In this document: positions 42,242 through 52,441 of the stretch, piece by piece
Numbering within the stretch: position 1 is the stretch's first letter
Layout: each line of letters starts with the position of its first letter
Assembly: GCA_938743325.2 (NCBI GenBank)
Contig: OW568863.1
Location: forward strand, 806,001-870,000
Direction: 5' to 3'
DNA from: Pycnococcus provasolii
Taxonomy: Eukaryota; Chlorophyta; Pseudoscourfieldiophyceae; Pseudoscourfieldiales; Pycnococcaceae
Length of the DNA: 64,000 nucleotides
Position numbers and translations under genes: made by a program
Notes under the pieces: model-generated
Databases searched by the model: none
Told to the model about the DNA's origin: nothing
The model's input: only the letters and a program-made list of their open reading frames with translations

Positions 42242-43513
42242 GAGAAAAAGTCAGAAAAGTTTGTCTTACTTGGGTAACCTCTTCTTAAGGCCAAGTAAGA
42301 GTGTTCGAACCTTAAAACAATAAAAAAAAAATAAAAAGGCCGGAGCAGAGTGCCAGAGTAAGTGCCACGCAGGGTACCCACGAGACCACTATGTATGTAA
42401 GTTACCCTAGAGAACTATGATACTGCTGCGAGTGCGCGAACCCAACACTTGCGAACCTTTCTGAAAAAGCAAGGTGCAAGCCTCCTTCCTTTCCACTTTC
42501 AAGCGAGTCAACTTGAAAAATATACCCGTAGGGTAGGCAACGCAACCTGCGCAACACCTCCGCAGTCCGCGCAACCTCAGGGATCCCGCGCGTTGGATCC
42601 CTGGAAAGCTCTTGGCCGCGGTGGCAGGTGGACGCTTTGCATTGATATGTGGGAATCCGGCCGCGTCCGTCCGCGCGTGAAGCCGTGAAGAGCAAGCCAA
42701 AGTGCTCTGGGTGGTGTGGTGGAGACGTGTAACCCTTAACCTTCGTTTTCCAACCTGGTTCGTGCCTCGTGGTGCATGTGCATTAACGGGGAGGGTTGGG
42801 CCCAAAGTGGGAGCCTTGGGTCCAAGGCAGGCGGCGCGAGCGCGGCCTAGCTAACCTTAAACTTATTAGTACTACGAGAGCTGGCTAACCTTTAGGTGAT
42901 GCGTGCAGTACATTGGCCTTCCTACCGGGTAAGAATACTGTACCACGTATGTACATATGTAAAGTGGCCGCTGAAAGCCTGAAACCACGCGTGCCATGGC
43001 GACAGCGATGGCGATACTGTACAGTAGTACTACCTTTAGCGTGACTGCACACCTTGACTGCACTGCCGTGGTCCCTCGTACTCGCGCCATAAACGCGGTG
43101 GTAATCTAAGAACTACTCATTCTGCTGTATGATGCTGTGAGGAGTCTGTGAACTCACGTGATATTATTTTATTATTTTACTCGTCACAGGAGCACAATAT
43201 TAGAGTGAGAGTTAAGACAAGACTGGTCGAAGCTCATTGTGGTATTGATGCACTTTTAACAGCCGAATCATTCCTCATCATAGGCTCATGCGATGCACAA
43301 CTTGCAGGTTATTATCGTTTGTCCAACCGAATGGGGTGCGTCCACGTCGTTTTTTAATACCTCCCGGCTGTTCCTTCAGGTGTTTAGAACCCACGTGTTT
43401 TGTACACGTTGCTTTGTACGCGTTGGCCGTTGCCTTTGCCTTTGGCTTGTCTGCTTGAGCCTAACAAGTTTGTTTGGAGTTACCTAAAGGTTTTTAGTTG
43501 CACGCGAGGTTTC

Positions 43514-43555
<42 letters not shown>

Positions 43556-43730
43556 ACGGCCTGACATCAGGAAAAGCGTCATCACACACGGAGGGAGGGA
43601 GGCTCATCTGTTTTCAAGACCGCTTTTGCTGTCTTGGCCGCTTCTGCCTTGCTATCGTAGTCCTGAGGTGCCTAGATTTGCTCCTCAGGACAACAACAAA
43701 CAAACAAGAGCTCTAGAGCCTCGAGGAAGA
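42242..43730. other. long intergenic region (1.5 kb)
   Basis: Divergent promoter between the acetate transporter (minus) and the Na+/H+ exchanger (plus). It has an ataaaaaaaaataaaaa tract (42320-42340), a ctgtacagtagtact palindromic word (43018-43032) and the (TG)20 repeat. A frame open through the (TG)n into the exchanger has no ATG and is not counted as coding. No other gene recognised. Confidence 0.5.
43515..43554. repeat. (TG)20 microsatellite
   Basis: Twenty uninterrupted TG units about 180 bases upstream of the Na+/H+ exchanger start codon. Confidence 0.95.
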
Positions 43731-46598
43731 ATGGTGCGACGACTTGTAGGCAACCTCTATGGGGGGGTCCCAGGAAACATGACAGCCTACCTCCTTGTCG
43801 CTGTGGCGGCGGCGGCGGTACTAGGAAGCGTTGCGGCCGGCGGTGCAGGCGGAGGAGGGACGAAAGAGCTGGATCCGCTCTCTCAGGAGTTTTACAAACC
43901 GCACTACGGGCCGTATGAGGCGCTTCCGTTCATGTTCACCTCCGTCATCATCGGGTGCATCATCCAGCAGTTTGCGTCGCTCACCGTCATCCCGTTCACC
44001 GGGTTGATCTTCATCACGGGCTTGCTGCTCGGCTTGCTGTACGAAGGGGCCGGTCAGAGGCAGAACTTCATCATGAAGGACAACGCTCTCGGCACTCTCG
44101 GACACTCTATCGAAATGTGGATCGAAATCGAGCCACACCTGCTCCTCTACGGCTTCCTTCCCCCGCTGCTGTTCGGAGACGCGTCCGTGCTGAATCTTCA
44201 CGTCGTCAAGCGCTGCTTTATGCAGTGCCTGCTACTCGCCGGCCCAGGCGTGCTGCTCGGCTCCTTTCTCACCGCGATTCTGTTCAAGTACGGTCCGCTG
44301 GAGTGGGAATGGTATCCGTCGATGATGATCGGTGCTGTGCTTTCTGCCACGGACCCCGTTGCCGTCGTGGGACTGCTCAAGAGTATGGGTGCGAGCCCAA
44401 AGCTCACGATGATCATCGCCGGCGAGTCGTTGCTCAACGACGGAGTGTCCATCGTCATCTTCAACCTGTTCTTGAACATGTACAAGTCGTGCTCGTGGGA
44501 CACTCTTGCCGCTCTGCAAAACAAGGGGGTCAACCTTGGATACTATACGAGGCAGTTGGTCGAGAAGCTTACAGTCAACTTGAACGACGACGTCCCTTAT
44601 ATTAGCAAGCAGAACCAATACGTGCTTGACGAGTACTGTGCAACACACGGTTTATGCGAGGTGTGCAAGGCTGGCAAAGAGTACAGCGCGGGTGGAATCG
44701 TCGAGTTCTTCGCGCGCATGGCTGTCGGCGGACCGGTAGTGGGTGCACTCATGGGCTTCGGCCTCGTGCTGTTCATCGCGATGACAGAGACCGCCGTGGG
44801 ACAGATCGCCATGTCGTTAGCTGCGGCGTACTGCTCGTACTTCGTTGCCGAGCACGACGCGCTCATGAGCGGAGTGCTGGCGTGCGTTTCGTGCTCGGTC
44901 GTGTTCGCTGCGTACGGCTGGCCTTCGGTCGCAAGTCCCACTGCGATGACCAACTTCTGGCACGCGTGCGAGTTCATCTGCAACGTCATGATCTTCATGC
45001 TCTCCGGGGTGTTGACGGGCCACTTCCTGTACCGCCTCGAGCCGTACGGGCTCCAGTACAGCGACTTTGGGTACCTCATCATCCTCTACATCCTCCTCAC
45101 GCTCATTCGGTACGCCGTGATCCTGCTTTTCTACCCCGCGCTTTCCAACATGGGACTTGGCATCACGATGAAAGAGGTGTTGGTTGTCGGATGGGGAGGC
45201 TTGCGTGGCGCTGTTGGTCTCGCACTTGCCATCGCGATTACCGAGACGAAGGGCTTCAAAGGTCAGGTCCAGGCGCAATTTTTCTTCTTCACTGCAGGCA
45301 TTGCAACCATGACTCTTCTAATCAACGGCACAACTTGTGGATGGCTATTAAAAAAGCTCAAGCTCGTTGGACTGACGGAAAGTGAGAAGGCACTGGAGGA
45401 GGATGCGATACGACTTGCAAGAAATTTCTTCGAGGATGAATACGCGAAGTACTCAAAGAGTCCGAGATTCGCGTACCACGACCCGGGCGTTGTTCGCAAA
45501 TTCTTCGCGTATTTGCTGGAAGACAAATCTGCAGAAGAGATGAAGGGACTGAAGCGCTCCTTTTCGCAATGGAACAAAAGCAACCGTGGGCCTGGTCATA
45601 ACTGGAGTGCTATAAAGAACATCGCGAAAGTGCTGCCAGACGCGAAATTGACTGTTGACATCCCAAGCGATCTTGAGCCGACCGACTTGGAACGCAGTGG
45701 TGCGCCCAAAGTTATTCACGATGTTTATCCATCGTCAGAGGCGTTAGCGGCATCACAAGTAGTACAAGCATTCACATTGTCGTCCCATCGCCATCCGACC
45801 GATTATCGACCTGATGGCAAGGGAACATCTTCGAGTAGCAATGGACAGGTTGGTCAAGGCCACATGTTCATGAATAGTGAACTTGACACCGAAGAGATCA
45901 TGACAGAAGCGGACCCAGAAATGTTGAAAACTGTCAGGGAAGTGTTCCTGAATGCCGTGCGTGCGCGTTACTGGGATCTCCTGCAAGACGGTGCGCTTCG
46001 CGACAGCTGGTTCACCACGTACCTTCTTCAAAGCATCGACGAAGCACTGGATAGGGTATCACACGACGGCAGTGGCCTGTGCGACTGGGAAATTGCCGAG
46101 CGCAAGTGCATCACAATCAAGTACAAGTTTCTGGCGGACATAGCGGCTGGAATGTTTTCTTTTGTGCAGAGGTTTGGACTATTTTCGTTCACAAAGCCGT
46201 ATTCACGCAACCATGCTTGGCACGAGGCTGTTCGTCTTATTCTTGTTCACCCGACGCCACGTGTGGCCGTGACGATCTGCTACGCCTTTTTGTACGCACA
46301 CGAGTACGCAGGTATCGAGGTTTGGTCTGCCGTCGGCGACGGCGACAACGCGGATTCTCCTGAGGAGCAGATTGTGCTGCGAGAGTCTCTGCGGCAAATG
46401 GAGGCAGTCAAGGAAAAACTGAGAGACTTCGAGAAAAATTTTCCAGGCATCATCACATCCGTAATGTCGGATTCTATGTGCTGCGTGCTGCAGGCGAGGT
46501 TAAAGAAGCGCTACGACCGCCTGCTCACGAAGGGAAGCATCACGGGCCCAACACACCATCATCTTCTCGCGTTGATTGGTTGTGCTTCAGACCATTAG
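43731..46598 (+). CDS. CPA1-family Na+/H+ exchanger (NHE/SOS1-like)
   Basis: A 955-aa protein. After a short Ala/Gly-rich leader come about 12-13 membrane helices. They include ALPFMFTSVIIGCIIQQF, the FLPPLLFGDASVLNLHVV block, the core motif AVLSATDPVAVVGLLKSMG (ATDPVA, with the ion-binding Asp) and IIAGESLLNDGVSIVIFNLF (LLND, near residue 230). The GWGGLRGAVGLALAIA Arg-bearing helix follows. These are the hallmarks of CPA1 exchangers that swap Na+ for H+. From about residue 555 there is a 400-residue cytosolic tail with helical stretches and no recognisable cyclic-nucleotide-binding domain, so a SOS1 call is not certain. Start is the first in-frame ATG. Confidence 0.9.
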   Translation: MVRRLVGNLYGGVPGNMTAYLLVAVAAAAVLGSVAAGGAGGGGTKELDPLSQEFYKPHYGPYEALPFMFTSVIIGCIIQQFASLTVIPFTGLIFITGLLLGLLYEGAGQRQNFIMKDNALGTLGHSIEMWIEIEPHLLLYGFLPPLLFGDASVLNLHVVKRCFMQCLLLAGPGVLLGSFLTAILFKYGPLEWEWYPSMMIGAVLSATDPVAVVGLLKSMGASPKLTMIIAGESLLNDGVSIVIFNLFLNMYKSCSWDTLAALQNKGVNLGYYTRQLVEKLTVNLNDDVPYISKQNQYVLDEYCATHGLCEVCKAGKEYSAGGIVEFFARMAVGGPVVGALMGFGLVLFIAMTETAVGQIAMSLAAAYCSYFVAEHDALMSGVLACVSCSVVFAAYGWPSVASPTAMTNFWHACEFICNVMIFMLSGVLTGHFLYRLEPYGLQYSDFGYLIILYILLTLIRYAVILLFYPALSNMGLGITMKEVLVVGWGGLRGAVGLALAIAITETKGFKGQVQAQFFFFTAGIATMTLLINGTTCGWLLKKLKLVGLTESEKALEEDAIRLARNFFEDEYAKYSKSPRFAYHDPGVVRKFFAYLLEDKSAEEMKGLKRSFSQWNKSNRGPGHNWSAIKNIAKVLPDAKLTVDIPSDLEPTDLERSGAPKVIHDVYPSSEALAASQVVQAFTLSSHRHPTDYRPDGKGTSSSSNGQVGQGHMFMNSELDTEEIMTEADPEMLKTVREVFLNAVRARYWDLLQDGALRDSWFTTYLLQSIDEALDRVSHDGSGLCDWEIAERKCITIKYKFLADIAAGMFSFVQRFGLFSFTKPYSRNHAWHEAVRLILVHPTPRVAVTICYAFLYAHEYAGIEVWSAVGDGDNADSPEEQIVLRESLRQMEAVKEKLRDFEKNFPGIITSVMSDSMCCVLQARLKKRYDRLLTKGSITGPTHHHLLALIGCASDH

Positions 46599-47373
46599 CG
46601 GAATTCTTCTGCCTTGCATCGTGCTTACGATAGGTTGAATGGATGTGAGCTGAGATCCCTCATTCAGTAATGAAGTTGCAATTTGGTTTGTCCAACGGTC
46701 GTCCATTCACATCATTCACTTTCACAATTCAGCCCATTCATCGGTGCCATTCACTGCGCGTTTTTGTTCATGGCGCAGGTGATTTCGAAGGCTGTATTAC
46801 TCTATCAGGGCGCTTTCGTTGGCGTAGTGAGGGCTCCGGTTACAGTATGAAACGGAACCGTAGTACTACATTACCCGGCCCGCGACGGGAATGATCATGC
46901 TGACATATAGGAGCCGTGTGGAGGACGAATGAAAAACCGCCATGGATTGCGTCGTTGTACGTTTTAAGCAGGTGGTCCAATGGTGTATCCCCCAACGAAT
47001 CCTCTTCACCTTCGCCTCACCAACCTCGCCTCACCTTGCAGCCTTGCCGTTGTTGCGAATAATCATAAAATTCCGCCCGCCGATTTCCATCACAAGTCCG
47101 TTCCCATCACGCACTCACTCACTCACTCACTCACTTGAGTGCGTTTTCATCGTACGTCGGTGGATTTTAGTGTAGTTCTTAACACTGCTTAACACTGCTT
47201 AAGCCGATTCGTTTTCTTGCAGCTGGCAGCCTCTTCTCTCTGGCCTGTCTGGTCTGACAGTCTGGTCGGAAGGTGCCAGGTGAAGTTTAGAGTTTATTGG
47301 CTTGATCGTCGTGGTGGTGGTGGTGGTGGCCGCATCTCTTCTCTCTTCTCTCTTCTGAATAGAATCGAATATC
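46599..47373. other. intergenic (775 bp)
   Basis: No gene recognised. It has a short (ACTC)n tract at 47112-47135, repeated ttcactt/cattcac words (46690-46750) and cttaacactgcttaacactgcttaa (47178-47202). Confidence 0.5.
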
Positions 47374-48438
47374 ATGACTGGGAGGAGGCCGAGCGGTCAT
47401 CACACACGCTCTTCATGTGCCTGTTTCTTTGCGTGTCACTCTGCGGCCAGTGCGGTGTTGTTGTGGTGTTGTTGTGGTGTTTTGGTAGTGTCGTGGCAGG
47501 CGTGCTTGGTGCTCAGTAGACCAGTGTTAGTGAGTGTTAAGGAAGCAGACCAAGGAGGAGAAGTTTTGCAAACGCGTGCCATTAGCAGACGCGACTTGTA
47601 TGACTCATCCTATTTGGACTACGAACTGTCGCCGGGGGGCTTAGCGGAGCAAACGCTCGCTGACTGTAAGGTGGAGGAGGACGGCGCGGTGTCGATCAAC
47701 GGCACGGTGGCGTGCACGCTGATGATCGAAGGCGCGGACGAAATCCTGAGCCGCAAGGAGGATAGTGTTGACGGCATGTACATACTTGCGGGCTGCTACA
47801 ACGGAAGGCCGAAGTACGAGCGCAACGACGACGCGGAGGGAGCTCGCGTCATTTGGTTCTCAGACTACTACGGCGACTGGAGCCTGTCTGAAGGTCTCGA
47901 AACGCCGCCTTACGACGGGCAGCGTACGTGGCCGGTTCTTGCTTGGGGCGGCGAGGGAAACTTCAACCTTAGACCGCAGCTCGTCGCACCGATGACTTGG
48001 TATGTCAATGCAAGCCTCTCAAACCTACCGAACACTGACAATGACATCTGGTTACTCGCAACGTCACTCAACGTGGAGTGCGACGACGAGGACTTACAGG
48101 ATGAAAGTCAGCTTGCGGCGGACGTGCGTGGCGACGCAAATACGGCAGGTAGTCTACAGCTGGCGTTGCCGCCACCTGCACCTGGTCATCGTGGTAAAGT
48201 GCTCGCACCGGCTGATGCCAAATGGTCCGGAAAGTACAGCGGCTCCGGGGCAGGCCAGTGGCGCGGGCCTATCTTAGGCCTCGTCCTCGTGTTCGGCACG
48301 ATGATGGTCGTCATCATACCGCTGCGCACATATTTGAGGGACAGCCAGCGGCGGCAGGAGCGCGGCGAGAGTCGCGAAGATCACAACGTTCGTGAGGCGG
48401 AGATGACTCGGCTGGTGAAGGGTGACGACGCAAGATGA
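47374..48438 (+). CDS. hypothetical single-pass membrane protein
   Basis: A 354-aa protein starting at ATG 47374. A hydrophobic Cys-rich segment (residues about 25-50) acts as signal peptide or anchor. A folded outer domain contains GMYILAGCYNGRPKYER and VIWFSDYYGDWSLSEGL. This G-x-Y-N-GRPxY...W.. layout recurs in uncharacterised protist extracellular proteins. A second membrane helix near the C-terminus (PILGLVLVFGTMMVVIIPL, about 297-315) leads to a basic, charged cytosolic tail. The topology suggests a type I surface protein. N-x-S/T sites (INGTVACT, YVNASLSN) fit secretion. Function unknown. Confidence 0.6.
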   Translation: MTGRRPSGHHTRSSCACFFACHSAASAVLLWCCCGVLVVSWQACLVLSRPVLVSVKEADQGGEVLQTRAISRRDLYDSSYLDYELSPGGLAEQTLADCKVEEDGAVSINGTVACTLMIEGADEILSRKEDSVDGMYILAGCYNGRPKYERNDDAEGARVIWFSDYYGDWSLSEGLETPPYDGQRTWPVLAWGGEGNFNLRPQLVAPMTWYVNASLSNLPNTDNDIWLLATSLNVECDDEDLQDESQLAADVRGDANTAGSLQLALPPPAPGHRGKVLAPADAKWSGKYSGSGAGQWRGPILGLVLVFGTMMVVIIPLRTYLRDSQRRQERGESREDHNVREAEMTRLVKGDDAR

Positions 48439-48462
48439 GAAATTTTTTGATTAGTTCATCTA

Positions 48463-50001
48463 TTACAATCTGACAATGTTCAAAACACTTCCACCCACGC
48501 CATGCTGTGCCACCGTGGACGCTTTGAGCTCGTCGCGACTCGTTGGAAATACGTCACCCTCGCCTTTCACACTCCACGCACCATCAGGCATGCACTTGGT
48601 ATCGCGAAGCGCGCGGCGTGCCCACCGTCGGATTTCGAGCAGTGGGTCGTCCGCGGAGAATCGCCGCATGATTCGGCTTCCGTTGGGCAATCTCAGTGCG
48701 ACGCGCGGTCCCGTCGACGGCTCGGGTGCCGCCTCGTTGTCCGATTCGGCACGCTCCGCAGCCTTACGCTCCTTCTCGAGCTGCGCCGCCCGCTTTTCCG
48801 CCTCCTCTTTTTCTTGCCGCTTCCTCCTCTCCTCCTCTCGTGCACGATCCTCGCGAAGGCTCTCCTCGTAAGCATCGTCCTGCTCCAAGCGCAGGCGCGT
48901 CGCCTCAGACTGCACAACAGTAGCAGCAGCGTTGGCGGTGGCAGCGGCGGCGGCGGTGGCTTCGCGTCGTTCTGCGGCTTTCGCCGCAGCCTTAGCAGCG
49001 TCTTCTTTCGTCGCCTCTCTTGCAGCGCGTTCACGTCGCTCCGCATCTCTCGCGGCACGCTGTGCCTCTTTAGCTTCCTCTTGCTTGAGCCGATAAGCCC
49101 GGTCGATTTCCAGCCTTTTCTGCCTGAGTTCCTTTGCGCTCTCTGCATGCTCGTGTGCTTCCCGTTCGCTCGCTCGTATGCGATTTTCGTAGGCGACGCC
49201 ACCTCGCCAGAGCCACAGTGCGACGGAGGAGATGAGGACGGCCCATGCAGTGGTAACTTTTGGGTCGTCGGGTAAGGCGACGTCCGGCGGCATGACGTCG
49301 ATTCCAAGCGATCGTACGACGCGCATCGCCTTGACAGTCCACGATACCGCTTCGAACGACGGGTTGTGGAAGATGGTTTTTCCCGTTTGGGGATTTATGT
49401 AGTACACTGTGGTGGTTGCCGCTTGCCTCTCCGCGTCGCTGTTTCCGGCCGCAGCAGCTTGGTGTTCGAACTTGAACCACGCGTTTCCGTCTCCTCCAAT
49501 AACGACCGCACCTTGAGACTGCTGCGCCATACGAGAGAAGAACTCGTCTTGTGTGATTTGCACGGATCCAGATGCTTGCGAGCGTTCCCACATGTCCACC
49601 ATTGCTTTGTACTGCGTTGCAGCGGCGTTGACATTGTTATTATATTGTTGACGAGAGTTCTCTTCCGCTAAAATCTCGTAAGAGGAGGCAACCAGGATAA
49701 ACTTTTGTGAAGCTTCGTGACGCTTCGCGACGGATGCCCCGACGAGTTTATCCGGGTGTAACGTCCGAGCGAGAGAACGGTACGCCGATTTGATTTCACT
49801 TCCCGAGGAGGAGGAGGAGACACCCAGAACTCCATACAAAGACGACGAGGACGAGGACGAGGATGAGGAAGCAGATGAAGACGACGATGAAGAAGAAGAT
49901 GAAGAACCATGAACACAACATAAGCACATTGACATAAGAAAAATTAAACAATAGTAAAATGGAGATGAAAGAAGGCAAGGCTGAGGCTTCGCCATCGCCA
50001 T
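48463..50001 (-). CDS. J-domain / transmembrane / UBX-domain protein
   Basis: A 512-aa protein. It has a signal peptide (about 1-31; FYYCLIFLMSMCLCCVHG), then a poly-Ser stretch (about 33-52). A J domain (53-120) follows with HPD at 81-83 and helix II/III residues AYRSLARTL and SSYEILAEENSRQQY. A WW-like strand VYYINPQTGKTIFHNPS (about 198-214) comes next, and one membrane helix (about 248-266; TTAWAVLISSVALWLWRGG). A long charged coiled coil (270-420) leads to a C-terminal UBX-like beta-grasp domain (about 430-512). That domain runs from RVALRLPNGSRIMRRFSADD to DVFPTSRDEL, with FPT where many UBX domains have FPR. J domains stimulate Hsp70; UBX domains bind Cdc48/p97. With a cleaved signal, the J domain would be in the ER lumen and UBX in the cytosol. 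Fusion of the two is the odd point. Confidence 0.8.
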   Translation of the reverse strand: MAMAKPQPCLLSSPFYYCLIFLMSMCLCCVHGSSSSSSSSSSSASSSSSSSSSSLYGVLGVSSSSSGSEIKSAYRSLARTLHPDKLVGASVAKRHEASQKFILVASSYEILAEENSRQQYNNNVNAAATQYKAMVDMWERSQASGSVQITQDEFFSRMAQQSQGAVVIGGDGNAWFKFEHQAAAAGNSDAERQAATTTVYYINPQTGKTIFHNPSFEAVSWTVKAMRVVRSLGIDVMPPDVALPDDPKVTTAWAVLISSVALWLWRGGVAYENRIRASEREAHEHAESAKELRQKRLEIDRAYRLKQEEAKEAQRAARDAERRERAAREATKEDAAKAAAKAAERREATAAAAATANAAATVVQSEATRLRLEQDDAYEESLREDRAREEERRKRQEKEEAEKRAAQLEKERKAAERAESDNEAAPEPSTGPRVALRLPNGSRIMRRFSADDPLLEIRRWARRALRDTKCMPDGAWSVKGEGDVFPTSRDELKASTVAQHGVGGSVLNIVRL

Positions 50002-50082
50002 GGCGGATGTGGGAGGAGGAGAATGAACGAAGGAGTGGTTGGGGGAGAGAAAGAAAAAGGGGGGGAGAGAAACCCAGGGAAA

Positions 50083-50533
50083 CCTAACCCTAACCCTAAC
50101 CCTAGTTGTTTTTAATAAACCCTAACCCTAGTTAGTTGTTTTTTTAAAACCCTAACCCAGTTCCTCCTTCTTCTTCTTCTGGCCTAACCCTAGCTAGTTG
50201 TTTTTTTATAAACCCTAACCCAGTTCCTCCTTCTTCTTCTTCTGGCCTACCCTTAACCCTAGTTGTTTTTTATAAACCCTAACCCAGTTCCTCCTTCTTC
50301 TTCTTCTGGCCTACCCTTAGCCCTAGTTGTTTTTTATAAACCCTAACCCACTTCCTCCTCCTTCTTCTTCTGGCCTAACCCTAGTTGTTTTTTATAAACC
50401 CTAACCCACTTCCTCCTCCTTCTTCTTCTGGCCTAACCCTAGTTGTTTTTTATAAACCCTAACCCACTTCCTCCTCCTTCTTCTTCTTCTGGCCTACCCT
50501 TAACCCTAGTTGTTTTTTATAAACCCTAACCCA
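50083..50533. repeat. telomere-like minisatellite in a divergent promoter
   Basis: About seven copies of a 58-64-bp unit. Each unit has aaaccctaaccca, a ttcctcc(tcc)ttcttcttctggcct stretch, (t)aaccctag and ttgttttttata. The ggcct landmark falls at 50181, 50245, 50309, 50372, 50430 and 50491. The first 80 bases are plainer CCCTAA runs. It sits between the starts of the J/UBX gene (minus, 50001) and Trm1 (plus, 50663). Confidence 0.92.
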
Positions 50534-50662
50534 GTTTTCTTCTTCTTCTTCTTCTTCGCCGCCATTCGCCGTGTTCCCTTGGGCTTTGCCGGAACGTTTT
50601 TAAAACGTGACTGCCAAGATAATGTTGGGAGAACAACAAGAGCACGTCTAATACAGATTATA

Positions 50663-52279
50663 ATGTCCGCGTCCTCTTCCATGTCAGTGTCATTTCAGCC
50701 ATGCCGGTCACATCGGCATGCGTTCACGTCGTCATCTTCTTCTTCTTCTCATTGTTGTCAAAGACACGCTTTGAGTTTGAGGCGACGACGACGACCTTGT
50801 AGTGGTAGAAAAGCGTACGGGTTAGGCTCCGATGATGATGCTCGGAGTCTTTTATCTGAAGAAGACGACGATTGTACGGATAATAATACCACTCCTCAAG
50901 TCATTTCCTGCGTCGAACGGTCGATTCCGTTCGACCTGGGAACGTCGTTTTACAGAAAGGAGTCGACATTCAGCAGGGACCTTGCCGTGTTAGCCGTCCT
51001 CGCCTTGAAAGAACAAACAACAGACTTATCGCTTGCTTCTCACGAAGACATTGCAGTGCTTGACGCTATGGCCGGTGCAGGACTCAGAGGAGGAAGGTAC
51101 CTCGCACATAACGCTGCGTCGCAAGTGTGGTGCAACGACGCAAACACGGACATCACAAGTTTAGTCAGGAAAAACCTTGACGGAATCAATAAGGGAAAGT
51201 ACACAGTCACGGCGGAAGATGTTCACCACCTGCTCGGAGTCTCGCTTCCGTCGCAGAGCACAACCTTCGATGTCGTCGACGTTGACAGTTTCGGCTCGAA
51301 GGACGGCAACGTGCTACTCTTCAATGCGCTCAGATGTCTGAGAATACCACAACGCTCTTCCGACGACGACAACAACAACAACAACAACAACGTTCTGAGA
51401 GGCTCGCTTCTTTACGTCACGTGCACGGATGGGTTTGCGGGATCAGGACGTGGGCCACTGCGTGCGCTGTCAGCTTACGGGTGCTACACGCGTCTGTCAC
51501 CGTCGTGCGCAGAGACGGGACTTCGTATGCTCGCCGGCGCGGCGATTGCACGTGCGAATGATCTCGGCTTAGCTTGCCGCGTCGTCTTCACGCACTACAG
51601 CCCTCACGGGCCTGTTTACAGAGCTATGCTTCACGTCTCACGAAGAGCTGACTACCATCGCTGGCGATTGCGCCGAGATTCAGAGGGCGCCGAAGGATCG
51701 TCTAGAAGTAAAACCAACCAGAATATGGTTGATCCGAGCCTCGGCGCGCTCGACGACTACGCATTCGTGGGAAGCTGTCGTGCATGCTGTGGAAGGCTCT
51801 TTCAGGTTCCATGGTCGCGGCTTGGGCACGTGACGTGCCCGTCATGTGGGAGTTTTGGGGGTGGCGACGGACGCCACGATGCAGGCGTATCCGTTGCCGG
51901 TCCGCTCTATGTCGGACCTATGCACGATCTATCCGTCGTGCGCCAAATGCGAGGCCATTCGCAGATGCTTGGGTGGGATGATGAGAGGATAGCGTGGTCC
52001 ACGAAAAAGCCGCATGGTGCTTGCTCTTCGCTGGGCGAGCTGCTTGAGAGAATGGAGGGAGAGGCACACCCACTCGTTGGCCTTGGCATCTTCAAAGTTC
52101 CTGACGTGACGAAAACTGCCGGAGCGCGGACGATGCCAGCAATGAAGCGTCTTCTTGCCGCACTACAAGACGATGGCTTTGTCGCGGAGCGCAGCCACGT
52201 CGACGGCACTGCCTTCAAGACGAACGCGAGCGCGGAGGAGGTTAGGTCGTTTGTGAGGATGCTCGAAGCGGATGCATGA
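50663..52279 (+). CDS. tRNA (guanine-26-N2)-dimethyltransferase, Trm1 family, organelle-type leader
   Basis: Methylates G26 of tRNAs using S-adenosylmethionine. The 538-aa protein starts with a Ser/Arg/His-rich leader without many acids (about 1-60), suggesting plastid or mitochondrial targeting. The catalytic part has FYRKESTFSRDLAVLA, the SAM-binding motif VLDAMAGAGLRGGRYL, WCNDANTDITSLVRKNL, then VVDVDSFGS where most Trm1 have a D-P-[FY]-G core. LLYVTCTDGFAGSGRG and a four-Cys zinc site CRACCGRLF...CPSCG follow, with a C-terminal winged-helix-like end. A poly-Asn insert lies near 51370-51390. The Pro-to-Ser change in the core motif may affect activity. Confidence 0.88.
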   Translation: MSASSSMSVSFQPCRSHRHAFTSSSSSSSHCCQRHALSLRRRRRPCSGRKAYGLGSDDDARSLLSEEDDDCTDNNTTPQVISCVERSIPFDLGTSFYRKESTFSRDLAVLAVLALKEQTTDLSLASHEDIAVLDAMAGAGLRGGRYLAHNAASQVWCNDANTDITSLVRKNLDGINKGKYTVTAEDVHHLLGVSLPSQSTTFDVVDVDSFGSKDGNVLLFNALRCLRIPQRSSDDDNNNNNNNVLRGSLLYVTCTDGFAGSGRGPLRALSAYGCYTRLSPSCAETGLRMLAGAAIARANDLGLACRVVFTHYSPHGPVYRAMLHVSRRADYHRWRLRRDSEGAEGSSRSKTNQNMVDPSLGALDDYAFVGSCRACCGRLFQVPWSRLGHVTCPSCGSFGGGDGRHDAGVSVAGPLYVGPMHDLSVVRQMRGHSQMLGWDDERIAWSTKKPHGACSSLGELLERMEGEAHPLVGLGIFKVPDVTKTAGARTMPAMKRLLAALQDDGFVAERSHVDGTAFKTNASAEEVRSFVRMLEADA

Positions 52280-52441
52280 TTTGTTTGAAAAATGTTTGTT
52301 TTATTAATACTTCACAACCCTTGAAATTCTCAACACCATAAATCTTTTTTTGTGTAGAAGCAGAATCTTGAAAATGTTAGGCTTTTGCAACTTCCGGGCG
52401 CTTTTTTTATCATGGTTCAACAAGCGCCCGTCGTTGAAATT

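Noticed and set aside
43518-43730. Upstream extension of the Na+/H+ exchanger beginning with alternating Cys-Val
   Set aside because: It is only the (TG)20 microsatellite read in frame and has no ATG; the conserved protein begins after 43731.
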